Of a stretch of DNA of 64,000 bases, positions 9,797 to 17,281 are shown piece by piece. Under the pieces are notes generated by a model. The model searched no databases. It was not told where the DNA came from and worked only from the letters and a program-made list of their open reading frames with translations. Source of the stretch: Chthoniobacterales bacterium. GTDB lineage: Bacteria; Verrucomicrobiota; Verrucomicrobiia; Chthoniobacterales; DASVRZ01. The stretch is from positions 388,286-452,285 of the forward strand of contig JBDSQB010000002.1 of the NCBI GenBank assembly GCA_039930045.1, in the 5' to 3' direction. The position numbers were made by a program, and so were the translations under genes. Position 1 is the first letter of the stretch, and the number at the start of each line of letters is the position of its first letter.

Positions 9797-10234
9797 TTAG
9801 TTTTCTTCAGCGGCAGCAGTGAAACGGCCGGGGCCGGTCTGCTCCACACCCTTGAGCTTGTAGATGCGGATCGAGACGATGCGCTTTGGCTCCGGATGGG
9901 TGAATTGATAGTTCTTTTTGATGAGCGCTTCGGTGATTTCAGCGCAGCTCAACGGGCGCTTGGAACGCTTGAGAACGGAAACAACTGCGGCGGAAAGTGG
10001 ACCACTAGGAGAGGTCACGCGGCCACGTCCTTTTTTCGGGCCGGTCTTGCTAACCTTGGCTGGCGCCGGCTTCGTCGCTTTTGCAGGAGCGGTCTTGGCT
10101 GGAGCCGCTTTCACTGGCTTGGTGGCTTTGGCAGCCTTCACAGGTTTGGCTGGCGCTGCAGCTTTGACGATTTTCTTGGCAGCGGCTTTAGGGGCGGCTT
10201 TCTTGACGGGTTTAGGTGTAGCTTTTTTAGGCAT
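9797..10234 (-). CDS. Histone H1-like, Lys/Ala/Pro-rich DNA-binding protein with C-terminal winged-helix-like domain
   Basis: The first 75 residues are almost only Lys, Ala, Pro, Thr and Val in PAKPVKAAKA-like repeats, as in the tails of eukaryotic H1 and of bacterial HU/H1-like proteins. Such tails bind DNA nonspecifically and compact it. Residues of about 78-145 (SGPLSAAVVSVLKRSKRPLS, ITEALIKKNY and YKLKGVEQTG) look like a compact winged-helix or HARE-like domain, giving the same tail-plus-globule design in the reverse order from many H1 proteins. It is monocistronic, with its own terminator. A possible promoter has TAATAT only 6 bp before the ATG. Function as a nucleoid protein is inferred from composition; binding specificity is unknown. 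Confidence 0.8.
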   Translation of the reverse strand: MPKKATPKPVKKAAPKAAAKKIVKAAAPAKPVKAAKATKPVKAAPAKTAPAKATKPAPAKVSKTGPKKGRGRVTSPSGPLSAAVVSVLKRSKRPLSCAEITEALIKKNYQFTHPEPKRIVSIRIYKLKGVEQTGPGRFTAAAEEN

Positions 10235-10240
10235 GGCCGC

Positions 10241-10268
10241 ATATTAGTAATCTTTTCGGCTAATGCAA
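10241..10268 (-). promoter_or_regulatory. Possible promoter of the H1-like gene
   Basis: Reading the minus strand, TTGCAT (10263-10268) and TAATAT (10241-10246) are separated by 16 bp, and the ATG starts 6 bp after the second box. The -10 fits four of six consensus positions and the -35 only three, so this is a weak call. If right, the mRNA would be nearly leaderless. Confidence 0.3.
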
Positions 10269-10465
10269 ATACTATCTTATGCATTCCAGCTAGAAAGTTA
10301 GCTGTTAGCCCTTGGTTAGGAGATGCATGTTAGTTGCTAACACGACTAGCTATTTGAAAAACTATGCTAGCACCATTGTTAGCAAGCATCCGGCGCCGCG
10401 TCCGAGGTTAGCTGCCCATGCCTTGCATCCACTTTTTCGCTCCCGGAGCCGCGGCCAGACGACCC

Positions 10466-10493
10466 TTTACAAAGCACGATCTCTCGTTACACT
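10466..10493 (+). promoter_or_regulatory. Probable sigma-70-type promoter of secG
   Basis: TTTACA (10466-10471, five of six matches to the -35 consensus) and TACACT (10488-10493, four of six to the -10) are separated by 16 bp. The secG ATG is at 10508, so transcription starting about 7 bp after the -10 leaves a leader of about 8 nt with no Shine-Dalgarno. Confidence 0.55.
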
Positions 10494-10507
10494 AGACGGC
10501 TCCACCT

Positions 10508-11011
10508 ATGTTAAACGTCTCCATTTACCTGCTTCTCGGCATTTTGATCATCACTGCCGTGCTCATGGTCTTGATCGTCCTGATGCAACGTCCGAAAAAC
10601 GAGGGCCTCGGCGCTTCCTTCGGCGGCGGCATGACGCAGGACCTGTTCGGAGCCCAGACCACCAACGTCCTCCAGAAATTCACGGTTTACCTCGGTGCGA
10701 TCTTCTTTGGCTCCTGCCTGCTCCTCACCGTTCTTTACTCGAAATCCTCCACCCAGCAGTCGGCCATTCAAAAGCAACTCGCCGCCTCTGCTGCCGCGAA
10801 GAAATTGCTCCCCGCTTCCTCCCCGACTCCGCAGGCGGCCATCGTCGCCACGCCGACCGCTTCCCCGACTCCCTCAACGCCAGCGCCGAGTGCCACACCA
10901 ACGCCTGAGGCGACTCCAACTCCCCTGGCTGCGCCTATTGCGCCCGCTCCGGAAGCTGCGGCTCCCATTTCACCTGTGGAATCTGCCGCATCTCCTTCGG
11001 CCACTCCGTAA
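10508..11011 (+). CDS. secG: Preprotein translocase subunit SecG with long low-complexity tail
   Basis: SecG is the small accessory subunit of the SecYEG channel in the inner membrane. The first 80 residues match the family: a first membrane helix, then MQRPKNEGLGASFGGGM with the conserved cytosolic loop, DLFG...TNVLQKFT, and a second helix ending LLTVLYSKSS. Most SecG proteins end soon after this. Here about 85 further residues of Pro, Thr, Ala and Ser (TPTPSTPAPSATPTPEATPT-like) follow and should lie in the periplasm by the known SecG topology. The gene has a plausible promoter and is followed after 18 bp by an OppA-type gene. Confidence 0.93.
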   Translation: MLNVSIYLLLGILIITAVLMVLIVLMQRPKNEGLGASFGGGMTQDLFGAQTTNVLQKFTVYLGAIFFGSCLLLTVLYSKSSTQQSAIQKQLAASAAAKKLLPASSPTPQAAIVATPTASPTPSTPAPSATPTPEATPTPLAAPIAPAPEAAAPISPVESAASPSATP

Positions 11012-11029
11012 ATTTTCCTCCTCAATCGG

Positions 11030-12652
11030 GTGATTCGCCACTTCACCAGCAAAATTCCGCGCCCGACGATCCCTTTCCGAGGGTGGGTTTTGCTGGTTAT
11101 CGGCTTGGCCGCCCTCAGTTTCGGCTGCTCGCCCGTGGCGAAACGGGCTGACCTCGCCTTCCTCAATGGAGCCGAGCCCGAGTCAATCGACCCGGCGGTG
11201 ATCACCGGCCAGCTCGACGGGCGTGTCGCATATGCCTTGTTCGAGGGCTTGATGGCTTACGGGCCCGACGGCGTTCCCCAGCCCGGCACGACGGAGACTT
11301 ACGAGATGTCGCCAGACGGCCTCGTTTACACATTTCACTTAAGGTCGAATGCGAAGTGGTCGAATGGGAAACCGGTCACCGCCCAGGACTTCGTCGCCTC
11401 GTGGAAACGTGTCCTCGAGCCCGCCCAAGCCGCCGAATACGCTTACCAACTCCACTATTTGAAAAATGGTCGCGCCTACAACGAAGGCACGCTGAAGGAT
11501 TTTTCCCAAGTCGGAGTGCGCGCCGCCGATGAGCGGACTTTGATCGTTACCTTGGAAAATCCGACGCCATTTTTCCTCGGGCTCTGCTGCTTCTGCACGC
11601 TGCTCCCGGTGCCCATCGAAACAATCCAGAAATATGGCGAGGACTGGATCAAGCCCGGCAAAATCGTCGGCAACGGCGCGTTCACGCTGGAGGAATGGAA
11701 GCTGAACGACCACATCCGTCTGCGTAAAAGCCCGACCTATTGGAACGCTGCTAACATCCGTCTAAACACGATCGACGTCCTGCCCATCGAGAACTCGATG
11801 ACGGCCTACAATTTCTACAAATCCGGCGTCGCCGACCTGATGATGGACAAAGGTCTAACTCCGCCAGCGCTGATGTCGGAGTTGAAAAAGATGCCCGACT
11901 TCAACTCCGCCCCGTTCCTCGGCAACTACTTCATCCGCTACAACGTCTCGCATCCGCCCTTCAACGACGCCCGTGTGAGGCTCGCCTTTTCGCTCGTCAT
12001 CGACAAGGATCTCATTGTGAACAAAATCACCCGCGCGGGCGAGATTCCCGCGACTAGTTTCGTTCCGCCGAAGACCGCCGGCTATAATTCGCCGCCCGGC
12101 TATGCGCGCGATCCTGAGAAGGCCAGACAACTGTTAGCAGCGGCAGGTTATCCCGGTGGAAAAGGATTTCCGCTGATCGAATATCTCTACGATGACAAGA
12201 AGATTAATGAGAATATCGCGGTCGAGTTGCAGGCGATGTTTCAACGCGAACTCGGCGTGCGAGTCGGATTGAAACGTCAGGAATGGAAGGTCTATCTCAA
12301 CTCGCAAAACCGGCTCGACTACGATTTTTGCCGCAGCAGTTGGGTCGGCGACTACAATGATCCTAACACTTTCATGGACATGTTTGTGACCGACGGAGGC
12401 AACAACCGCACTGGCTGGTCTAACAAACAATACGACGCCTGGATCGCCGAGGCTGCGAAAGAACTCGATCCTAACAAACGCCAGAATATTTTCCGCCGCG
12501 CGGAGACGATGTTAGTCACCGAGGAGGCACCCATCTGCCCGCTCTATTACTATGTCGGCATCCAGCTTTACGACTCGAAGAAGTGGGGCGGCATCCAGTC
12601 CAATGTTCTCGACGAGCATCCGCTCCGAACCATTTACCGGAAGGTGCCCTGA
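11030..12652 (+). CDS. Peptide/oligopeptide ABC transporter substrate-binding lipoprotein (OppA-like, SBP family 5)
   Basis: A 540-residue extracytoplasmic binding protein for peptides or similar solutes. The start is the GTG at 11030, which gives a basic n-region, a hydrophobic helix and the lipobox LSFGC, predicting membrane anchoring. The family signature follows: LNGAEPESIDPAVITGQLD, YEMSPDGLVYTFHLR..AKWSNGKPVTAQDFV and VRLAFSLVIDKDLIV. The C-terminal part has GYNSPPGYARDPEKARQLLA and the Trp-rich segment WVGDYNDPNTFMDMF. No permease or ATPase gene for this system is adjacent; the downstream gene is an LPS enzyme. The binding protein is therefore orphaned here, and its transporter is probably encoded elsewhere. 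Confidence 0.93.
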   Translation: MIRHFTSKIPRPTIPFRGWVLLVIGLAALSFGCSPVAKRADLAFLNGAEPESIDPAVITGQLDGRVAYALFEGLMAYGPDGVPQPGTTETYEMSPDGLVYTFHLRSNAKWSNGKPVTAQDFVASWKRVLEPAQAAEYAYQLHYLKNGRAYNEGTLKDFSQVGVRAADERTLIVTLENPTPFFLGLCCFCTLLPVPIETIQKYGEDWIKPGKIVGNGAFTLEEWKLNDHIRLRKSPTYWNAANIRLNTIDVLPIENSMTAYNFYKSGVADLMMDKGLTPPALMSELKKMPDFNSAPFLGNYFIRYNVSHPPFNDARVRLAFSLVIDKDLIVNKITRAGEIPATSFVPPKTAGYNSPPGYARDPEKARQLLAAAGYPGGKGFPLIEYLYDDKKINENIAVELQAMFQRELGVRVGLKRQEWKVYLNSQNRLDYDFCRSSWVGDYNDPNTFMDMFVTDGGNNRTGWSNKQYDAWIAEAAKELDPNKRQNIFRRAETMLVTEEAPICPLYYYVGIQLYDSKKWGGIQSNVLDEHPLRTIYRKVP

Positions 12653-12656
12653 CATC

Positions 12657-14555
12657 ATGGATCGCCTAACCTTCGGCCTTTTTCGTATCGCCGTCTGGCT
12701 GCTGGAGCGGCTGCCCATTCGAGTTGCATTCCTATCTGGGCGATTGTTAGGACTCATCGGCTACTATCTAGCATTCTCCAGCCGGAAAACGGCACTGGCA
12801 AATCTAGCCATAGCGTTTGGTCGCGAGAAATCTCCCGCCGAACTCCACCAGCTCGCCCGCGCGCATTTCCAAAATCTCGTGGCTAACATCTTTGCCGTCC
12901 CCGCGCTTTCGCGGTTGAGCCGCGAGGAAATCAAGGATCGCATCGTCCTCGAAAGCGACGCCATAGTTAGAAGACTGCAAGCCCAAGGCACAGGCACAAT
13001 CTGGGCGCTCAACCACATGGCGAACTGGGAGCTCATCGCGCAGATCATGTTCCTCTTTGAGGGCACCGGCCTCTCTGCGATTTATCAGCGCCTCGGCAAT
13101 CCGCTGATGGACGAGTATGTTAGAAAAACGCGGGCCCGTTTCGGCATTCACATGGTCGAGCGCAAAGAGGGTTTCAATGAATCCATTGCCACCATCCGGC
13201 GCGGCGGCATCGCCGGAGTTTTGATCGATCAACACGCGGGCGACGGCGGAGTCTGGACGCCATTTTTCCAGAAGCTCGCCTCGACCTCGCCCCTGGCTGC
13301 GTTGCTCGCCGCCCGCTCCGGCGGCGTGCTCATTCCCGTGAGCGTGCAGACGACCGGCGTGGCGCGTTGGAAGATCATTTTCGAGGAGCCGCTGCCGCCC
13401 GTGCGCCGCGATGTGGACCAGACCACTGCTAAACTCAATCTCGTTCTCGAAAAACAAATCCGCCGCAGTCCGCACGAGTGGTTCTGGGTCCATGATCGCT
13501 GGAAGATCCCGTCGCCGGAATTTCTTCTCTCAAACACGAAACGCTACCGGCGCGGCATCGTTTTGCCCGAGGGAATAACTTTTGCCGACCTCCAGCCGTT
13601 TCGCCTCGTCGTCCGCTCAAGCAACTGGCTGGGCGACGCCATTATGACCGTTCCCGCCGTGCGCGCGATGAAACACGGCCGGCCCGACTTGCATCTGACT
13701 GTGCTCTGCCGCGAAAAACTCACCGACCTCTGGAAGCTCGTCCCCGAGGTGGACGACGTCATCGGCATCCGTCCGGGTCAGGGCGTTTTCTCCGTGGCAA
13801 AAATGTTGCGCGGAAAATTCGACGCCGGCGTCATACTGCCCAACTCCATGCGCAGTGCGTTGGAACTCCGGCTCGCCGGATTGCCGCGCCGCGCCGGTTA
13901 CGATCGCCAGGGACGAAAATTTCTCCTCGATCAAATCATCAAAGACCCGAAACGCGTCGGGCCGCCGGAGCATCAGAGCCTGCATTATTTGCGGTTGGCC
14001 GCAGCCATCGGCGGCAACCTCGACTTTGCCAGCTTCCCCACGCTCACCCGCAATAAACCCTATGCCCCCATTCGACTCGGACTCTGCCCCGGCGCCGAAT
14101 ACGGGCCCGCCAAACGCTGGCTCCCGGAACGATTCGCCGCCGTTGGACAAGCCGTGGCCCAGCGCCGCCATTGCGAATGGCTCATTCTTGGCACCGCCGC
14201 CGATAGCGAAATCGCTGAATCGATTGCAACTCAGATCGGGCCGAGCGCGAAAAATCTCGCGGGCAAAACCACTCTCACCGAGCTCATCGAACTGCTTGGC
14301 CAGTGCAGCGCCCTGCTCACCAACGATACCGGCACGATGCACCTCGCCGCCTTGCTTGGCGTGCCTACCATCTCCGTTTTTGGCAGCACCGAGCCGCTCC
14401 TTACTGGTCCCATGGGTCCGAATCACCGGGTCATTCGCCACCAAGTGGAATGCAGCCCGTGTTTTCTGCGCGAATGCCCCATCGACTTCCGCTGCATGAA
14501 CGCTGTGCAGGTGGACGAAGTCACCGAGGCCGTGCTCAAAGCCATCGGCGGCTGA
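12657..14555 (+). CDS. Fusion of lipid A acyltransferase (LpxL/HtrB family) and ADP-heptose:LPS heptosyltransferase (GT9, WaaF-like)
   Basis: One uninterrupted 632-residue frame joins two LPS enzymes. Residues of about 1-295 are an LpxL/HtrB-type acyltransferase, with an N-terminal membrane helix and the catalytic H-x4-E motif at His120/Glu125 (NHMANWE). This part also has RRGGIAGVLIDQHAG and a C-terminal WFWVHDRWKIP. Residues of about 310-632 are a GT9 heptosyltransferase: VRSSNWLGDAIMTVPAVRAM, LCPGAEYGPAKRWL, NDTGTMHLAALLGVPTISVFG and the Cys cluster CSPCFLRECPIDFRC. ATG 12657 is chosen because it begins the membrane helix; an upstream in-frame ATG lies inside the OppA gene. The fusion would couple lipid A acylation with core heptose addition at the inner membrane. 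The junction is near residue 300. Confidence 0.92.
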   Translation: MDRLTFGLFRIAVWLLERLPIRVAFLSGRLLGLIGYYLAFSSRKTALANLAIAFGREKSPAELHQLARAHFQNLVANIFAVPALSRLSREEIKDRIVLESDAIVRRLQAQGTGTIWALNHMANWELIAQIMFLFEGTGLSAIYQRLGNPLMDEYVRKTRARFGIHMVERKEGFNESIATIRRGGIAGVLIDQHAGDGGVWTPFFQKLASTSPLAALLAARSGGVLIPVSVQTTGVARWKIIFEEPLPPVRRDVDQTTAKLNLVLEKQIRRSPHEWFWVHDRWKIPSPEFLLSNTKRYRRGIVLPEGITFADLQPFRLVVRSSNWLGDAIMTVPAVRAMKHGRPDLHLTVLCREKLTDLWKLVPEVDDVIGIRPGQGVFSVAKMLRGKFDAGVILPNSMRSALELRLAGLPRRAGYDRQGRKFLLDQIIKDPKRVGPPEHQSLHYLRLAAAIGGNLDFASFPTLTRNKPYAPIRLGLCPGAEYGPAKRWLPERFAAVGQAVAQRRHCEWLILGTAADSEIAESIATQIGPSAKNLAGKTTLTELIELLGQCSALLTNDTGTMHLAALLGVPTISVFGSTEPLLTGPMGPNHRVIRHQVECSPCFLRECPIDFRCMNAVQVDEVTEAVLKAIGG

Positions 14556-14564
14556 GTGGCTCTC

Positions 14565-14666
14565 AGGGAGCGTAAGCGACTCTCCAGCGCACGTCTCGTC
14601 CCGGGGGTCTGTAAAGCTTTGAGGCGAGACACCTCAAAGAACACACGGGACGCGTGCGCTCCCGGA
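14565..14666. repeat. Imperfect inverted-repeat element (REP/MITE-like)
   Basis: Between the fusion gene and glycyl-tRNA synthetase lies a palindromic element. The inner hairpin pairs CTTTGAGG (14617-14624) with CCTCAAAG (14632-14639) over a 7-nt loop. The outer arms pair GCGCACG (14587-14593) with CGTGCGC (14653-14659), with TCCCG/CGGGA between. A GGGAGCG copy also occurs at 14566-14572. No open frame is inside. I saw no second full copy in this window. It may be a dispersed palindromic repeat or a structured terminator. Confidence 0.6.
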
Positions 14667-14697
14667 GATGAGAATCTGACGCTGTTTTACGGCTCGA

Positions 14698-16467
14698 TCA
14701 GACGATTTTCGGCAGCAAATACCCGAGCAGATCGGCGATGGCGATGCGTTCCTGGCGGCCGTCGTCGCGGTGGCGCAACGTCACAGTGCCCTGAAACTCC
14801 GGGCCTTTTTCTCCGAGCGTATCGAAGTCGATCGTGATGCCAAACGGCGTGCCCGCTTCGTCCTGCCGCGCGTAACGTTTCCCGATGGAGCCGCCCTCGT
14901 CGTAGAAGCAGGTCATGTGCTTTTTCAGGAGGTCGTAAACTTCGCGGGCTTTGGCAACGAGCTCCGGCTTGTTCTTGAGCAATGGGAAGATGCCCACTTT
15001 CACCGGAGCAAGTCGCGGGTGGAAACGCATGATGGTGAGTGTTTCAGTGTTTCCTTTGGCGTCGGTTTTTTCCACTTCGGTGAAAGCGTCGGCGAGAACA
15101 GCGAGGGCGAGACGGTCGAGTCCTGCGCTCGGCTCGATGACGTGCGGTACATAGAAGCCTTTCAGCAGGCGGTCGCAGAAGGCGGCGGCTTCCTCGGGCG
15201 ATTTGTTGCGGGCGGTCCATTCGGATGCAACTCCGCTCACAAATTCCGCTTTTTGTTCGTCTGTGAGTTTGGTGACTGCGGCACGAAGTTCCTCGTCGAA
15301 GACTTCGAGCGGTTTGCTGCTGGCTTTTTGGTGCGCCTGCAGATCGAAGTCGCTCCGGGCGGCGATGCCCTCAAGTTCCTCAGTGCCGAAGGGAAACTTA
15401 AAGAGAATATCGACACAAGCGCGGGCGTAATGGGCCAGTTCTTCCTTGGTCTGCCAGTGATAATCGAGCACGTCGGCACCAAGACCGATGCCAGCATAAT
15501 AAGCGGTGCGCTCCTTCACCCAATAGCGATGCCACAAGTCCCAGCCCCAGTCGGGTTGCGGCGTACTGAGGTCGGCCGAGTCGCTGTATTCCGCAACGTG
15601 GCCGTGAATGAGGCGAACGGCCTCGTCGGGCGGAATGAAGAATTCGAGTTCCATCTGCTCGAACTCGCGTGACCGAAAAGTGAAATTTTTCGGGGTGACT
15701 TCGTTGCGAAAGGCCTTTCCAATCTGGCAGATGCCGAAGGGGACTTTGACCCGAGTGGAATCGACCACGTTTTTGAATTGCGCGAAAATCGCCTGGGCTG
15801 TTTCCGGGCGCAGATACGTGACATCCGCCTCGGTCGCCGTCGGGCCGAGGTAGGTTTTCAGCATCAAATTGAAGGGACGCGCCTCATTGAGCGCACCGCC
15901 GGTTTCTGGATGAAAATTCACGGAATCCACCACGGTTTCAATGCGTTCCTCGCCCAGCAAAACGATGGCATCGGGTTCGCCTGCGGATTCACCCGCATTG
16001 AGGGCGATCAAGGCTCGAACCCGCTTGCGAAAGCTCTCGATGTGTTCGCCGTTTTTCAGGAGGACATCAAAGGGACGCGCCATTTTCCAACCGGTGGGCG
16101 ACTCCGCACCCGTGAAATGCATCGCAACGCCACTCTGCGGCTCGACATGATCCGCCCGCACCCGCTTGTTCGTAAGCACACATTCACGCATCAAATCGGC
16201 AAAAGTATCCACGTGGCCGGAGGCTTTCCAAATGGAGGGATTCATGAGGATGGAGGCGTCCAGACCGACGACATCCTCACGTTCGCGAACCATTCTACGC
16301 CACCACGAATCGCGCAGATTACGCTTTAACTCCGCTCCCAAGGGGCCGTAATCCCAGACGCCGCCGCAGCCGCCGTAGATCTCGCTGGATTGGAAAATGA
16401 AGCCGCGCCGCTTGCAGAGGCTGACGAGTTTTTCCATGCGTTCGTTTGCGGTGTTTTCTTTGGCCAT
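14698..16467 (-). CDS. glyQS: Glycyl-tRNA synthetase, single-chain dimeric (alpha2) type
   Basis: Charges tRNA-Gly with glycine. This is the eukaryote/archaea-like single-polypeptide class II enzyme, not the two-subunit GlyQ/GlyS type. Visible class II elements are YGPLGAELKRNL, LRPETAQAIFAQFKNV, FGICQIGKAFRNEVTPKNFTFRSREFEQMELEFF (motif 2 region) and the C-terminal anticodon-binding domain with APVKVGIFPLL and DDGRQERI. The 589-residue length from ATG 16467 is normal. The frame extends upstream, but MAKENTANERMEKLVSLCKR is the natural N-terminus. It is divergent from lutA, with about 95 bp between the starts. An inserted stretch around residues 125-230 (including AESPTGWKMARPFDVLLKNG) separates catalytic motifs, as in this subclass. 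Confidence 0.95.
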   Translation of the reverse strand: MAKENTANERMEKLVSLCKRRGFIFQSSEIYGGCGGVWDYGPLGAELKRNLRDSWWRRMVREREDVVGLDASILMNPSIWKASGHVDTFADLMRECVLTNKRVRADHVEPQSGVAMHFTGAESPTGWKMARPFDVLLKNGEHIESFRKRVRALIALNAGESAGEPDAIVLLGEERIETVVDSVNFHPETGGALNEARPFNLMLKTYLGPTATEADVTYLRPETAQAIFAQFKNVVDSTRVKVPFGICQIGKAFRNEVTPKNFTFRSREFEQMELEFFIPPDEAVRLIHGHVAEYSDSADLSTPQPDWGWDLWHRYWVKERTAYYAGIGLGADVLDYHWQTKEELAHYARACVDILFKFPFGTEELEGIAARSDFDLQAHQKASSKPLEVFDEELRAAVTKLTDEQKAEFVSGVASEWTARNKSPEEAAAFCDRLLKGFYVPHVIEPSAGLDRLALAVLADAFTEVEKTDAKGNTETLTIMRFHPRLAPVKVGIFPLLKNKPELVAKAREVYDLLKKHMTCFYDEGGSIGKRYARQDEAGTPFGITIDFDTLGEKGPEFQGTVTLRHRDDGRQERIAIADLLGYLLPKIV

Positions 16468-16561
16468 AGGGACGAAAAGGAGAGCCGCGCGCGGACACAA
16501 ACGCAACCAAAAAGGTTGCAGGTTGTTTTCCCGAGATATGTGAATAGGATGAAACTCGCCT

Positions 16562-17281
16562 GTGAAAATCACCCTGTTCGTCCCGTGCTTCGTCGATATG
16601 TGCTACCCCAACGTCGGGGTGAGCATCGTGGAAATCCTGGAGCGGCTCGGGCATGAGATCGAGGTGCCGGAGGAAATCGCGTGTTGCGGTCAGCCTGCTT
16701 TTAATTCGGGTTATTGGGAAGAGGCGAAAAAGGTGGCGATCCCCGTCTTGCAGCGGCTGAAAAACGCCGAGGTCATCGTGATCGCGTCCGGCTCCTGCGG
16801 GGCGATGCTGAAGGTGTTTTATCCGGAGCTGTTTGCAAAAACGGAATACGAGTTAGATGCGATTGCACTGGCGGAGAAGACGTATGAGTTCAGCGATTTT
16901 CTGGTGACGAAACTGGGAAATCCCGATCTCGGCGCACGCTTTCCGGCGAAGGTGACTTTCCACGACGGCTGCCACGGTTTGCGCGAACTCGGGAAGAAAA
17001 AGGAGCCGCGCGAATTGCTCTCCCAAGTGCGCGATCTGGAGCTTCTCGAAATGGGCGAGGCCGAGACCTGCTGTGGTTTTGGCGGGACGTTTTCGGCGAA
17101 GTTTCCGATGATTTCAACCGCGATGGGCGAGGTGAAATGCGCGTCGGCCATCGAAACGGGCGCGGACTTTATCATTTCCAACGACTCGAGCTGTCTGATG
17201 CACATTCAGGGCCTGCTCAATCGTCAGGGCGAGCCGATTAAGACGCTGCACATCGCCGAGGTCCTCAATTCACGCCGATGA
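16562..17281 (+). CDS. lutA: L-lactate oxidation protein LutA (Fe-S oxidoreductase, CCG domains)
   Basis: LutA is one of three proteins that oxidise L-lactate to pyruvate via iron-sulfur clusters. The 239-residue protein begins at a GTG and has two CCG-type cysteine domains: CFVDMCYPNVG with IACCGQPAFNSGYW, then FHDGCHGLRELG with ETCCGFGGTFSAKFP. These cysteines are the expected cluster or heterodisulfide-binding ligands. Its stop overlaps the lutB start by 4 bp (ATGA), and lutB overlaps lutC the same way, so the three are translationally coupled. It is soluble and cytosolic. No lactate permease or LutR-type regulator is seen next to the operon. Confidence 0.95.
   Translation: MKITLFVPCFVDMCYPNVGVSIVEILERLGHEIEVPEEIACCGQPAFNSGYWEEAKKVAIPVLQRLKNAEVIVIASGSCGAMLKVFYPELFAKTEYELDAIALAEKTYEFSDFLVTKLGNPDLGARFPAKVTFHDGCHGLRELGKKKEPRELLSQVRDLELLEMGEAETCCGFGGTFSAKFPMISTAMGEVKCASAIETGADFIISNDSSCLMHIQGLLNRQGEPIKTLHIAEVLNSRR

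Larger units (their letters stand above)
10235..10507. other. 273-bp divergent intergenic region dense in GTTAG/CTAAC
   Basis: This spacer separates the divergent H1-like and secG genes. It is AT-richer than its surroundings. It holds seven GTTAG or CTAAC pentamers within 10297-10411, including the inverted pair GTTAGTTGCTAAC (10329-10341), plus three CTAG tetramers between 10290 and 10370. No open frame here looks coding and no RNA family was recognised. Confidence 0.6.
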
